Positions 1-10,495 of a stretch of DNA of 64,000 nt are shown in pieces. Location of the stretch: positions 21,840,424-21,904,423 of the forward strand of contig CM037870.1 of the NCBI GenBank assembly GCA_021292105.1, in the 5' to 3' direction. The number at the start of each line of letters is the position of its first letter. Position 1 is the first letter of the stretch. The position numbers and the translations under genes were made by a program. The notes under the pieces are model-generated. The model was not told the DNA's origin. It saw only the letters and a program-made list of their open reading frames with translations, and ran no database searches. The stretch is from Anadara kagoshimensis. Its lineage: Eukaryota; Mollusca; Bivalvia; Arcoida; Arcidae.

Positions 1-1640
1 AGTTGACAATCAGCTGTTTTGGAAATTGTTTTTGACCATCTGTCACTTTTGAAAAAGATCATGTCTGTCAAGCCCCTTACAACATGGAATAATTGGCTAA
101 GCCAGTATACAGTAGGATAGCCAAGTCCAAATTGTGTGTTGGTTTTAATTTTTGAAACCTTCTGCGGCCAATAAAAAGGGACTACTTTTTGGCCAGTGTC
201 TGAACCCAAAAATAATTCGCTATTTTCAGAACTGTTTTATTACCATAAAGTTAACATTTCTTGTTACGAATACGGTGCAAGTATATAAGGAATAAACTAA
301 AGTTTGGACATGTACCGTATCAAGAAAAGCTCAAGATAAAACGTCAAATTTACTTAAAATTATTTATTTCTGGACAATACCCGATTTCTCTTGAAAATCA
401 TCAGAAATTTCTTCTCCATCTTTAATACTGGTAAATTTTTTGTGTAAAGTATAGTTGTCTTAGAAATTTTAATACAATGTTAAAATAAGTGAAAATCACG
501 AAAATCCAACAGCATAATTTCAGTATGTTTTGCTGTCAATGATAAGAAATATGACCACAACCTTAATAAACATTATCCCAATGTAATGACATAAACAATG
601 TTCTCCATGTCAAATATAGGCTTAACGTCTACTGCAAATAAACATGTACTTGCTACATGTATAAATTTATCTTCTTTTTTTTTGCAACAGGCATCCTCAA
701 CAGGTACCCCTCTATTAATAAATGCATATGGATGATTGATAAGACATGCATTTTTATCAATGGAGCTAAACTTTTTTCAGTAAAGGCCACAGTAGGAATA
801 AATAAATAGGACCTATATTAAATAAATAAATAAATAAATCCTACAGAGAATTAAGTTAGAGCTGAGACACAAAATGTCAGCAGGTTAGAGGTGACGGATA
901 GATAAATAAATAAATCAAAAATTGTACAAAGAAATAATTAAGGGCTGGAACACAATATGTCCAGCAGGTAAGAGATGATAAATAAATAAACAAGGTGTTC
1001 AGAGAACACTATGTCTCTGCAATGGTGAATATCAGTGAATTCCATACAAAGTGAAATATGTTTTATGGAACGCTGTTTGTAAATAAGTGGATTTTTTCTC
1101 CATTTCATAGATTGAAAACCACAACAAAGAATTAAAGAATTAGGCTATAAATACATCTTATTTGCATATTTCATAAACATTACGCAAACTAAAAATTTAT
1201 CGGAAAAACCTGTTACATAATATGTTTAATACCCACAGTTCTATTTCCTATGTTTAAAATTCTGACAAAATCGGCACATAAACCCATTTCCTATGTTGAA
1301 CATTTGAACGAAATTGGTACATAAATAAGGCTGCAATGGCTATTTATAGGTTTTTGCTATTTATAGTAACAGCGGCCATTTAAGATACACTACAATGTAT
1401 AAACTAAAAACTTTACAGAAAAACCTGTTAAATATGATTAATGCCCCAAGTTCTATTCATTTGAACGAAATTGGTACATAAATAAGGCTGCAGTGGCCAT
1501 TTATAGGTTTTTGCTATTTACAGTAATGACAGCCAACTTGGATTTGCTATAAGGCTGTAGAGCACTCCTGTACAACTCGCCATCGTAATAAATCAACTGA
1601 CCAAGTTTCAGCTAAATCAGATGTACAGTTTTCTTTTAAA
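1..1640. other. AT-rich intergenic DNA with an internal tandem duplication
   Basis: No coding region is recognisable. A duplicated segment is visible: the stretch around 1192-1370 recurs around 1407-1520. Both copies carry the phrase GAACGAAATTGGTACATAAA followed by an 'aaggctgca' block and a 'ttataggtttttgctattta' block. Scattered AAAT runs occur near 820-840 and 900-915. This is ordinary noncoding, repeat-derived sequence. Confidence 0.6.
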
Positions 1641-1743
1641 TTCATGAAAACCAAATTATTGACACCACACACACACACCCTCACACACATACAACAGTGT
1701 TACTATATCCCCCTCACCACTGGGGGGGGGGATAATAAATGCT

Positions 1744-1763
1744 TGAAATAAATAAATAAATAA

Positions 1764-1861
<98 letters not shown>

Positions 1862-1862
1862 G
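1744..1862. repeat. (AAAT)n microsatellite
   Basis: This is an almost uninterrupted AAAT/TTTA tetranucleotide run of about 120 bp with two one-base phase breaks near 1764 and 1799. The Phe-Ile-Tyr-Leu-rich open frames on the minus strand here are only translations of the microsatellite. Confidence 0.97.
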
Positions 1863-2559
1863 AAATTGTACAGACAATCTTGTTGTAGGTGGGACACAAT
1901 ATCTTGGGAGCATGATAAACAAAATAAAATAATAATAGATTAGAAGCTGTACATTGAGTTAAGTTGAAGCTGGGACATATTATGTGTGGAGTAAATAAAT
2001 AAAAACAGGGATCAAAATAATAAGTTACATTTTGTGTTCAAGGTATTAATATGAAATGTTTGTGGTGTGGGTAGCATGGAGAGTATCCTAAGATTTTTTT
2101 GTAAAATTAAATAAAAACAGATATTTTGATATGTACAGAATTAACATAATACAAAAGATTTTGAATGATTAAAAAGTTCAAAACTTTTTGGAACAGGCAG
2201 ATAATTTGAAATTGTGTCCTGTTATTGTTTGTTAAAGGTCACAGGACACCAAAAAACACTTTTTTTAAGTAGTATTTTCCGAAAGGTTACATAATAAAGA
2301 GTCCATTTAGCCACAAATAGCATTTTTAATCATTTCTGTCTTTTTTTACAGCATAAAATAAAGTCCTAAAACTGTTGAAACATGGTGTTATCTCCCTTTG
2401 GTGGTAAAAGGGCACAAAACCAGAAGTGACACAGACACAGAAGGTGTTATCCAAGCTATTTAGTAACTGAAGCCTGTATAGTGAACTGCATTTATTACCC
2501 AGATTTATCATAGACTTAGTAGTCAATACATAGTTTCTGCAGGCCATGATACGGCTAAA

Positions 2560-3030
2560 ATGACGTCATCCATATCACTGACTGCACGTGCCCGGTCGAA
2601 AAAGCTGTATCAACGGTCTGATATCAATATCACGGTCTGATATCGATATCAGACTGGCTACTCTGAACTCTAGATCTAATCACTATATCAATTAGAAAAT
2701 TCTTCGATGGCATCCTTACGCCTTATAAATAAAGGTCGCCTGTGAAGGAATATTATGCGAATGGGATTATTTGGAGGAATGCATTTAAACTAGTCTAAAT
2801 AGTCTAATTGCCGCCAAGTTGAATTTTGTGTTATATTCTTGATAAATGTCTGTATTTAATGCATGTATTTGTTTTTAAATGGTGAAAAATTTAAGTTTAT
2901 GATAAACAGAATAAAACGTGGTGAAATCCATATCATATGCTATATCAGACCTCGACCAATATCAAACCTTGGGCTAAAGCCCTCGGTCTGATATGGGGGG
3001 TCTCGGTCAGATATGGCATATAATATGGTT
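2560..3030. repeat. Region rich in 'tctgatat' palindromes
   Basis: Repeated phrases of the type GGTCTGATAT and ATATCAGAC occur in both orientations, including the perfect 20-bp palindrome GTCTGATATCGATATCAGAC at 2635-2654. Related phrases recur at 2945-3020 (tcagacctcgacc, ggtctgatatgg, ggtcagatatgg). It is probably part of an uncharacterised dispersed element. No open reading frame of interest is present. Confidence 0.55.
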
Positions 3031-3079
3031 TTCATCATGTATTATTCTATATTTATCAGTAGTAAGTTCTTTTCATGTT

Positions 3080-3410
3080 TTTATATATTTATTTATTTTT
3101 AGTATTGGATATTTCAATTTCCTTTAGCAGAAAAAAATAAATAAAAAATAAAGAGAAAACTACATTTTTGTTTGCTATAAGTATGATGTACTATTACTAA
3201 TACTTTACAAAACATAATTTTACATTTCTTTTGAAATTTATTTATTTATTATTTTTTTTTTTTTATTTTTATCTATCCATCATTAAAATCATTTAATTAT
3301 TGTTACATCTCTTTTGCAGTTATTTATCTATTTATTTATTTATTAATTTATTTTATCTATTCATCATTAATATCATTTTAATCATTGTTACATCTCTATT
3401 GCAGTTATTT

Positions 3411-3444
<34 letters not shown>

Positions 3445-3559
3445 TCTTTTAATCAAGAAGAATTAATAAAAAGAACACAAATTTTCCTTTTTTATTTAAA
3501 ACATTATTCATATTAATTTTTACTAATATTTAATATTATTTGAATTATCTTTACATCTC

Positions 3560-3614
<55 letters not shown>

Positions 3615-3625
3615 TTTCAGTGAAT
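3080..3625. repeat. Clustered (TTTA)n microsatellites
   Basis: Several TTTA/ATTT runs are separated by 70-100 bp of related AT-rich spacer. The longest lies at about 3550-3617. The spacer phrase 'atcattgttacatctct...gcagttattta' occurs more than once (around 3300 and 3385), so the microsatellite and its flank have been duplicated together. Confidence 0.9.
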
Positions 3626-3664
3626 TAATAAAAGCACACATAATTTAAGTTCTTTTTATCAGAG

Positions 3665-3668
<4 letters not shown>

Positions 3669-3701
<33 letters not shown>
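3669..3701. repeat. (AT)n dinucleotide repeat
   Basis: A run of alternating T and A, about 33 bp long, is followed by 'cagatatag'. Confidence 0.95.
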
Positions 3702-3704
<3 letters not shown>

Positions 3705-4306
3705 TATAGACATCACAACCATCCAAGGCTGGCATAAGATAGTTGACAAAAAATTGCTTGTTGATTTGGTTTTTTTTTTTTAGCTTTTTTGATTCATACA
3801 TGGAATAACATTTAAAAAGTTTTGGGCTGGTACTCACAGATTTATACCACTTAGGAAATGATGTTAGTAAGAAAATAGGGCAACATTTGCTCAAAGTTTC
3901 ATTCGAAGGTACATCGTAGAGTGGCTGATTTATTAGTACTCACGATTTTCACTAGACTTTTTCACTCATTTGTTTGTGGATGTGGTTTGTTAGGAATTTC
4001 GAGTTTAGGACCATCAATCTATGGCTGGAGAGTATGTGTCAACAAATAGATGTATCACTGAACTATAGTTAGAGACATGCCAAAGATGAGGATAAAATAA
4101 ATTTTAACAATATTGCCAAACTGGTTTGGGTATCACTCAAACTACCATATACATGGTGGTGCAATTGGCTCTAGAGTGTGACCACGGCACTTTTTTTCTT
4201 TCTATAATTGGGGTCAATAGTTGGCATATATTTTACACACTGTGTGTCAATATGTATTACTGACGTATCTGGCTTCTAGGTTTTCCAAGTGTTGTCAAAC
4301 TTATTT

Positions 4307-4498
4307 CTATGCTCCTGCATAAAGTATATATGGGCAGTCAAGTACTACATGCTGTATTGTTTCTTGTCCACCACATTGTTGGCACTCCAGACCAGTTTTT
4401 GATAAGCTGGGTATGTGTATACCGTTAAGCATTAAGTAACACTCATATTTCTGAGTTAATAAGGACTGGTTATTGAGGCTTTTGAATTTGATTTGCAT
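4307..4498 (-). pseudogene. Non-LTR retrotransposon reverse transcriptase, C-terminal zinc-knuckle remnant
   Basis: The 63-residue minus-strand frame contains LECQQCGGQETIQHVVLDCP. This has the C-x2-C-(G)-x-E-x2-x-H-x4-C-P spacing of the zinc-binding segment found at the C-terminus of many LINE-type reverse transcriptases. No polymerase domain is present and the frame stops soon after, so this is a 5'-truncated or decayed fragment. A chance match to a short Cys/His pattern is possible, but the ET..H....CP context is characteristic. It points away from the plus-strand remnant that begins immediately to its right. Confidence 0.45.
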
Positions 4499-4544
4499 CT
4501 ACATCTACATTAGTCGCAATGTAACTTGTGGTGCTTGTCATAAG

Positions 4545-4899
4545 AGTAGGAGAGAAAATAGGAAAGTTAGAAACGGGTTTAAAGAAGAAAGACAGATAAA
4601 AGATAGAACTCCCCTTAGCCCAAACCTGCCCGGTTACGGTGGCCACTGCCACATGAACATGAAAAACATATATAATAAATATATGTGCAGACATGTAGAA
4701 ACTACAAATTACTTCATGTTGGACTGCATAAAATATGGAGACCAATGAGAAAACTATGTTCTACACTTTTTACGGTACTGGTGTTCCAGTGTTAGTTGAA
4801 GAACTTCTACTGAAGGGAAAGAAGACGAGTACACAGGTCAGAGAAGACATACTTATACATTTATGTGAATTCATCCTCCACACAAAAAGATTTGATTAA
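4545..4899 (+). pseudogene. Non-LTR retrotransposon 3' coding remnant
   Basis: In one frame the segment around 4690-4745 reads CRHVETTNYFMLDCIKYGDQ, matching the C-x2-H-x-E-T-x2-(H/Y)-x4-C family of LINE C-terminal knuckles. It then stops. A second frame, open from about 4742 to the TAA at 4897-4899, ends in a Glu-Phe-Ile-x3-Lys-Arg-Phe motif typical of the extreme C-terminus of CR1/Jockey-like ORF2 proteins. The two parts lie in different frames, so at least one frameshift has broken the gene. Upstream polymerase motifs are absent. It is a 5'-truncated, inactive insertion. Confidence 0.5.
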
Positions 4900-5104
4900 T
4901 GTTTAATTAAGATACAGTAGCAGTAGCCACCTACAACAGTACATTAGTGATTATTACTGAGAGAATTTTTTATCGGTGATATCCACACTACTACATACAA
5001 GATTATGTACAGTGACGTTAACAATGTTGGTACAGCCTTGAGAATCAATGACAGTTACTTAAAGCCCTACATAAAGATTAGATGTGAATGGAGTCAAGTA
5101 ACGC

Positions 5105-5185
5105 ATGAAGGATACACTACCACCTGACATACCAGATGCAGGATCACTCGAGTCATTCCAAGCCCGAGTGCACAACCTCCTCTAA
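5105..5185 (+). pseudogene. Second LINE-like ORF2 C-terminal tail
   Basis: The 26-residue frame contains LPPDIPDAGSLESFQARV and ends at TAA 5183-5185. The pattern LP-x2-I-x4-S-L-x2-F-x2-(K/R) is the classic end of the maturase-like tail of LINE ORF2 proteins and some other reverse transcriptases. The ~100 bp after the stop (to about 5290, with a pyrimidine-rich stretch and 'aggaagaagaag') would be the 3' UTR. It differs from the tail ending at 4899, so it is either a second family or a second insertion. Confidence 0.45.
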
Positions 5186-5289
5186 TAAAACCAGCACCAT
5201 CTATTGTTTTTATCCTGTTTTTAACCTGTTATTTTTGTACTACTGTTGACCATGTGCATCAAGTGGCAAAATCTTCGACAAGACGAAGT

Positions 5290-7425
5290 TGGCCAGTAAG
5301 AGGAAGAAGAAGTCAAGGGAATTTGCAAATATGAGCAGGTAGATTGTTCTATGCCGTGATCATATTGGGGAATAAAGAGTGTCTATTGCAGGAGTGTCAA
5401 AATCAACGCGTTGCTACTACACATAATTTAGCTAAGTACCTTGGATTGAAATCCTGAAATATGTTTTTCAGGTTCATGTTAACTTTAACTCCGCATTTCA
5501 AATACAGAAAATTTCTTCACGCATTTGTTTGTTTACATCAAATCTTTGATAATTGGCCGCTTGTCACAATGAAAACAAAACAAACACTAAAAGACCAAAA
5601 ATCACATATTTTTCACCAAATATTCCAGTTTTTATTTTATTTCGTCAAGATTCAAAATAATTCACTTTGTAAACTTTATTTGAACTTTTATTTTATCCAA
5701 ATTACATCAATATTAAGTCAATAAGCGACAAGAAAACTTGGTAATGCCAAATACAAGATTGGTAAACGAAACGAATTACACCTAGCGACATGGTAAACGA
5801 AACGAATTGTACAAATTAAAACTGTTAAAAGAATTAGGAAACCTACGTTACTGTTAACTGAATAAACAGTTATTCAGATTAGTGTTTTGAACAGATTTTT
5901 TTGTTTTACAACTTTTTATTGTTTTCAAATTGTTGGATATCCACATGATAAGTAAGCTTTAACTTATGTTTACTTGCGTTTATAGATTGCAAGTTTGCAA
6001 TAATTGTAATATACGTTACCGTCTCAAAATTAACATATTTTAGTATTTTTCGTATATTATTCCAATTATTGAGACAAACAAACAGTTTAAAAATCAAAGA
6101 CATCTTATTCACATTAATGAATGGTGCGGAAAACGTGTATTTTGGATGAACTGATGCAAAAGTTCATTTTGGAAAAAATGAATATCTTCAGTAATGCTTT
6201 AAATTGAATTATTGTTAAAAATAATGTTTTAATGTTTAAGTTACTTTTGGAAAGTGTTTAAAATAAAAACTTTGCTTTAAAGTTGTTGAAATTTTCTTTA
6301 AAAACTGGTTTATTGGGTATACTAAAATAAAAAATATTGAAAATAAAAAGGCTGAAACATCCGTTATATTTCACCAGCCTTAATGTTAACCATCAAATCA
6401 AAGAATGCATACTAAACAACAAGATAATAGAAATTTAATTTAAATTCTTAAATATTCCAGTATACAATCAAGCAAATTTCACTTTTCTTACCGGCATCTT
6501 TGTAATGTTATCGTTATTGCAATCGTTTGATAATTTTATGATCAATCATCTAAACAAAACATAAAAAAATTTCAAATTGTAATAATCGTCTAGTTCCACT
6601 CACAATGGTTTGTTTCGTCTAAATTTGATATCAAGTTGATCCTTATTCATTTATTGAGTCTTAGAGATCATGTATGTTATAGACAGAGAAATTGACCTTG
6701 GTGATCTGTAACGCATGTTTCATTTGTACTTTTTTTTTTCAAAAACTGTCAACTCCAAATACCTCTCAATAATAAACGAAGAAACTTAACTTGAAACTAT
6801 TTTGAACTTTATTGGCAAATATATTGAAGATAACATAGAGATAGTTTTTAGGTGAATATTCCTACTTTTATTTGTTAGCTTTTTCTGCAGTAAAATGGGT
6901 CAAATTGCTGAGAATGGGCGGTTAATCATTCAACTTATCAATTATATTTTCAAAGATATTTCCCTAGCCTCCGAGCATAAAGATATGATAAATACCACAT
7001 TTAATGCATTAGATTTAAGCACTGGGAAACCAAGTGTTTAGATTAAAGGTGACATATCCCTTTATCCCAAAACAGTTTAGAAGAAATTCTGATTTAATTT
7101 CACGCTGTTGATTCGAGTCTGAGATAGTGTACGCGTAGTTGATGAAAACACGAACGCTTAGATGGGATTTTAAGTAGTCAAATGTACAGAAAATTGTACA
7201 ATTATTGCTAACTTTCACATTTTTCTTAGATAACAGGTTGAGAAAACCCCTTCAACTTTATGCTAATATCAATGATATGGCACCATTTTAATATCTAGGG
7301 CTTGCGTTATTAGGAATTATTTTATACGGCTGCAAAAGGAAAAAATAGAAGTTGATTGATTTGATACGGATTTACGTCATGTTAAGAAACTTTCAGTTAT
7401 ATCGAGACGTCGCCAGCTATATGTG
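5290..7425. other. Unassigned AT-rich intergenic DNA
   Basis: I see no recognisable gene. A 20-bp phrase GGTAAACGAAACGAATT occurs twice (about 5760 and 5792). The open frames here (for example 5461-5724) are Phe/Lys/Gln-rich translations of AT-rich DNA with no family resemblance. Confidence 0.5.
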
Positions 7426-7429
7426 AAGC

Positions 7430-7690
7430 CATAGAAAATTTGACACTTTTGCAATGCGCTAAGGACAATGTGCAGGTAGGTTCTTTAAAGTGTAACGCCT
7501 GCTGTGAGATGAAGGGACGGGTTTTAAGGTCTTTTCCGAAGGATTCGGCGACTTTCATTTCAACATGCCGAGGACATGGAGCATTTACTACCTATTTTTA
7601 AGACTTGGCCAGACTCAGACAGGGTTTCGAACCCACGACCTCCTACATGCGGACCAAGCACACTACCAACTGAGCTATCGTATAAACAGA
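7430..7690 (-). mobile_element. tRNA-derived SINE (minus strand)
   Basis: Read on the minus strand, a tRNA-like head starts near 7686. It has a polymerase III A-box-like TAGCTCAGTTGGTAG (7677-7663) and a perfect B-box-like GGGTTCGAAACCC (7634-7622), followed by a body through the 'ccgaaggattcggcgac' hairpin near 7535-7555. The spacing between the boxes fits a tRNA. The anticodon arm is not intact and the element continues well past the tRNA length, so this is a SINE and not a tRNA gene. Confidence 0.75.
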
Positions 7691-9545
7691 GCGTGTTGTT
7701 GATAGTAGCGGAACCTAGAAATAATTGCTTTCTTTTTAAATCAATCAAAAAATTGAATAAAGTACAATGTAACCGATTAGATAAATAAGGTCAAAGGGCC
7801 TTATCGCTCACCTGGGGGTATGCCGTATCTCGTGTAGAAAGTCAATGGACAATCACATGAATTGCAGGATATGTTTAAATTTTCAGTAGTTAGGACCTAA
7901 TGTAAGGATATTTGCAAATTGATTATTACTTATCCTAAAATGCTACCGTATAACCCAAATGTTTAAGGTCTAGCTGAAATAAATGTATGGACAGCTAGTA
8001 AAAAGTACAAAGGCAAAAACTAGGCCCTTTCAGTATTCTTACACATCTATGACCTTGGCCTTTGATCCAATGAACTTCATCTACAGTTCAAAATAATTGT
8101 TAGGCCAATGCCTACAATAATGTATATACCTATACAAAAGTTTATAATTTTCCAGATAATTAACCATTTCGGTATTCGTTATATCATCTGTGACCTTGAC
8201 CTTTGATCCAATGAACTTCATCTACAGTTCAAAATGATTGTTAGGCTAATGCCTACAATAATGTGTATGCCTATACAAAAAGTTTATAATATTCCAGATA
8301 ATTAACAATTTCACCTGTGACCTTGACCTTTGTACTCATGAACTTCATCTATATATCAGTAATTGTTAGACCAATACTTAAAATATTCTAATATATATGC
8401 CTATATATTTTTTTTATAGTTTTCAAGATAATTAACAATTATGCTATTTGTTTGCATCTTCGACCTTGAACTTTGAACCCATTACCTTCATCTATAATTC
8501 AAAATCATCATTTAACCAATGCCTACAATATTCTAATATGTACATGCCTATACAAAATGTTTATGGATTCCAAGATAATTAACCATTTCAGTAACCATTT
8601 GCAACTGTGACCTTGACCTATGACCTTCATTCATGTATCAAAATGACCGTATATTCTGATATTCATGCCTATACAAAATGTTATTGCTTTCCAGATATAC
8701 ATGCATTGACAGATATAGTAGTTTAGCAATTTTTCTTTTCCCTTTAAGAACCTTGCCATTTCCCCATTTTGAGCCTACAGTTACGATTTTTGCAAATCTG
8801 AAACTACGTGTCCTAAGCATACTACGAGGGCACTTCAAAAAGTTTTGAGACTAACAGAGGAAAAATAAGAAAAAGCATTAATTTGCTTGTAATTTTTATT
8901 TTAATCCTTCAAAGTACTCTCCCTTAACATGTACATACACTTTTCCATCCGAGAAATCCACGATTTGAAAGCAGCAGAGTAGTCGGACTTGGGTATCCTC
9001 TTTAGACACTGATGCACAGCACTACCAAGCTGACTTCGAGAGTTATACCGACGGCCTGCGAGCATCTTTTTCAAGGTAGGAAAAAGGAAAAAAGTCGCAT
9101 GGGCTTAGATCTGGTGAATATGGGGGATGTGGAAGTTGTATTACTTTTTCATCGTGAAGAAACTGCTGCACTACATTATTACTGTTGTGGGAGGATGCAT
9201 TATCATGGATGATGTGTATGCCTCTTAAACCAGTTCTAGGGCGGAAATTATTATAGTGTTTTTAACAGACTTTAACACCTTGTCCCTATAAAATATCCCA
9301 GTAACAGATTTACCTGGCGGAGAAGGAATCTGAACAACAGGGCCATTCGAAATAAGAAGACTGTGTACAGAACCTTTTTTGAACTTTGAAGTCGTTTTGC
9401 TATTACAGGTCTAGATTGTCCTTTTTCAACCACTGCTTATTATTTATTCTTCTTTGGGGCTCAAAATAATGTATCCAAGTTTCATCTCCTGTTAGTAACT
9501 CACTTAATTACGAAAGCCTATTAAGCTCATAAATAAAAAAAAATT

Positions 9546-9802
9546 AAAAGGCGTAATAACGCGAAATAAAGGCGTTATAATGCGAAAAAAGGCGTTATAA
9601 CGCCTTTAGAAAGGCGTAATAACGCGAATTGAAAGGCGTTATAACGCGAAATAAAGGCGTTATAACGCGAATTGAAAGGCGTTATAACGCGAAATAAAGG
9701 CGTAATAACGCGAATTGAAAGGCGTTATAACGCGAAATAAAGGCGTTATAACGCCTTTAGAAAGGCGTAATAACGCGAATTGAAAGGCGTTATAACGCGA
9801 AG
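9546..9802. repeat. Palindromic minisatellite, left arm
   Basis: Alternating units of 'aaggcgttataacgcg', 'aaggcgtaataacgcg', 'aaataaa' and 'aattgaaa' recur with a 20-22-bp sub-period. The unit AAAGGCGTTATAACGCCTTT (about 9591 and again about 9741) is a perfect 20-bp palindrome. The array could form cruciforms. Confidence 0.9.
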
Positions 9803-9890
9803 TAAAGATGCCCTCCATAATGATGTGGAGGTCCTGGGGTTTAATCTCTACCCCCACCCCCGCCCCCACACTTTACATACATATTAAAAA

Positions 9891-9900
9891 TGTGTGTGTG

Positions 9901-9931
<31 letters not shown>
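9891..9931. repeat. (TG)n dinucleotide repeat
   Basis: This is a 40-bp TG tract interrupted once by 'aggg', preceded by a C-rich run (9850-9868). Confidence 0.95.
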
Positions 9932-10360
9932 TTCCTGCACAACTATATGTAATGTAATAAGCTGTTTTATGTGTATTTATTCTATGAAAATTAAAAAAAA
10001 AACGGCACATCATCCGATCCTGTGCTGAAATGAACATACTATTTCAGTAAAACAGAAAGCAAGGTTTCTTTTCAATGTTAAAGTGTTGTTTTTTCATAAA
10101 GAGTATCATTTTATATATGGGGATGGAAATCTTTTAAGTAATCTGAAATATAAACATTGATAAACATTGGCAATGTACACATGGCTATTTATTAAAAAGT
10201 TCCTGTCCAATTGTCAATCGCTAACTTTTAACAATGATTAAATGACACCTGTGACATCTTAGTATGAATAGATCGACAGTTGCCTTAAGCTTTTCAAACT
10301 AAAACCAATCTGTTTGTGGTGAGGGTTGTCACTCAAGTGACTGCTCTATATATAGACAAA

Positions 10361-10495
10361 AAGGCGTTATTACGCCTTTCTAAAGGCGTTATAATGCCTT
10401 TCGATTCGCGTTATTACGCCTTTCTAAAGGCGTTATAACGCCTTTATTTCGCGTTATAACGCCTTTATTTCGCGTTATTACGCCTTTTAATTTTT
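10361..10495. repeat. Palindromic minisatellite, right arm
   Basis: The same units as the array at 9546-9802 occur here in inverse orientation (for example cgcgttattacgccttt), so the element can fold back on itself over 130 bp or more. Confidence 0.9.

Noticed and set aside
1656..1922. Phe-Ile-Tyr-Leu-rich membrane protein frames
   Set aside because: They are translations of the (AAAT)n microsatellite.
5461..5724. 87-residue Phe-rich frame
   Set aside because: The composition fits AT-rich noncoding DNA. No motif or splice context supports it.
7622..7686. Functional tRNA gene on the minus strand
   Set aside because: The pol III boxes are good, but the acceptor and anticodon stems do not pair well and the sequence continues into a SINE body.
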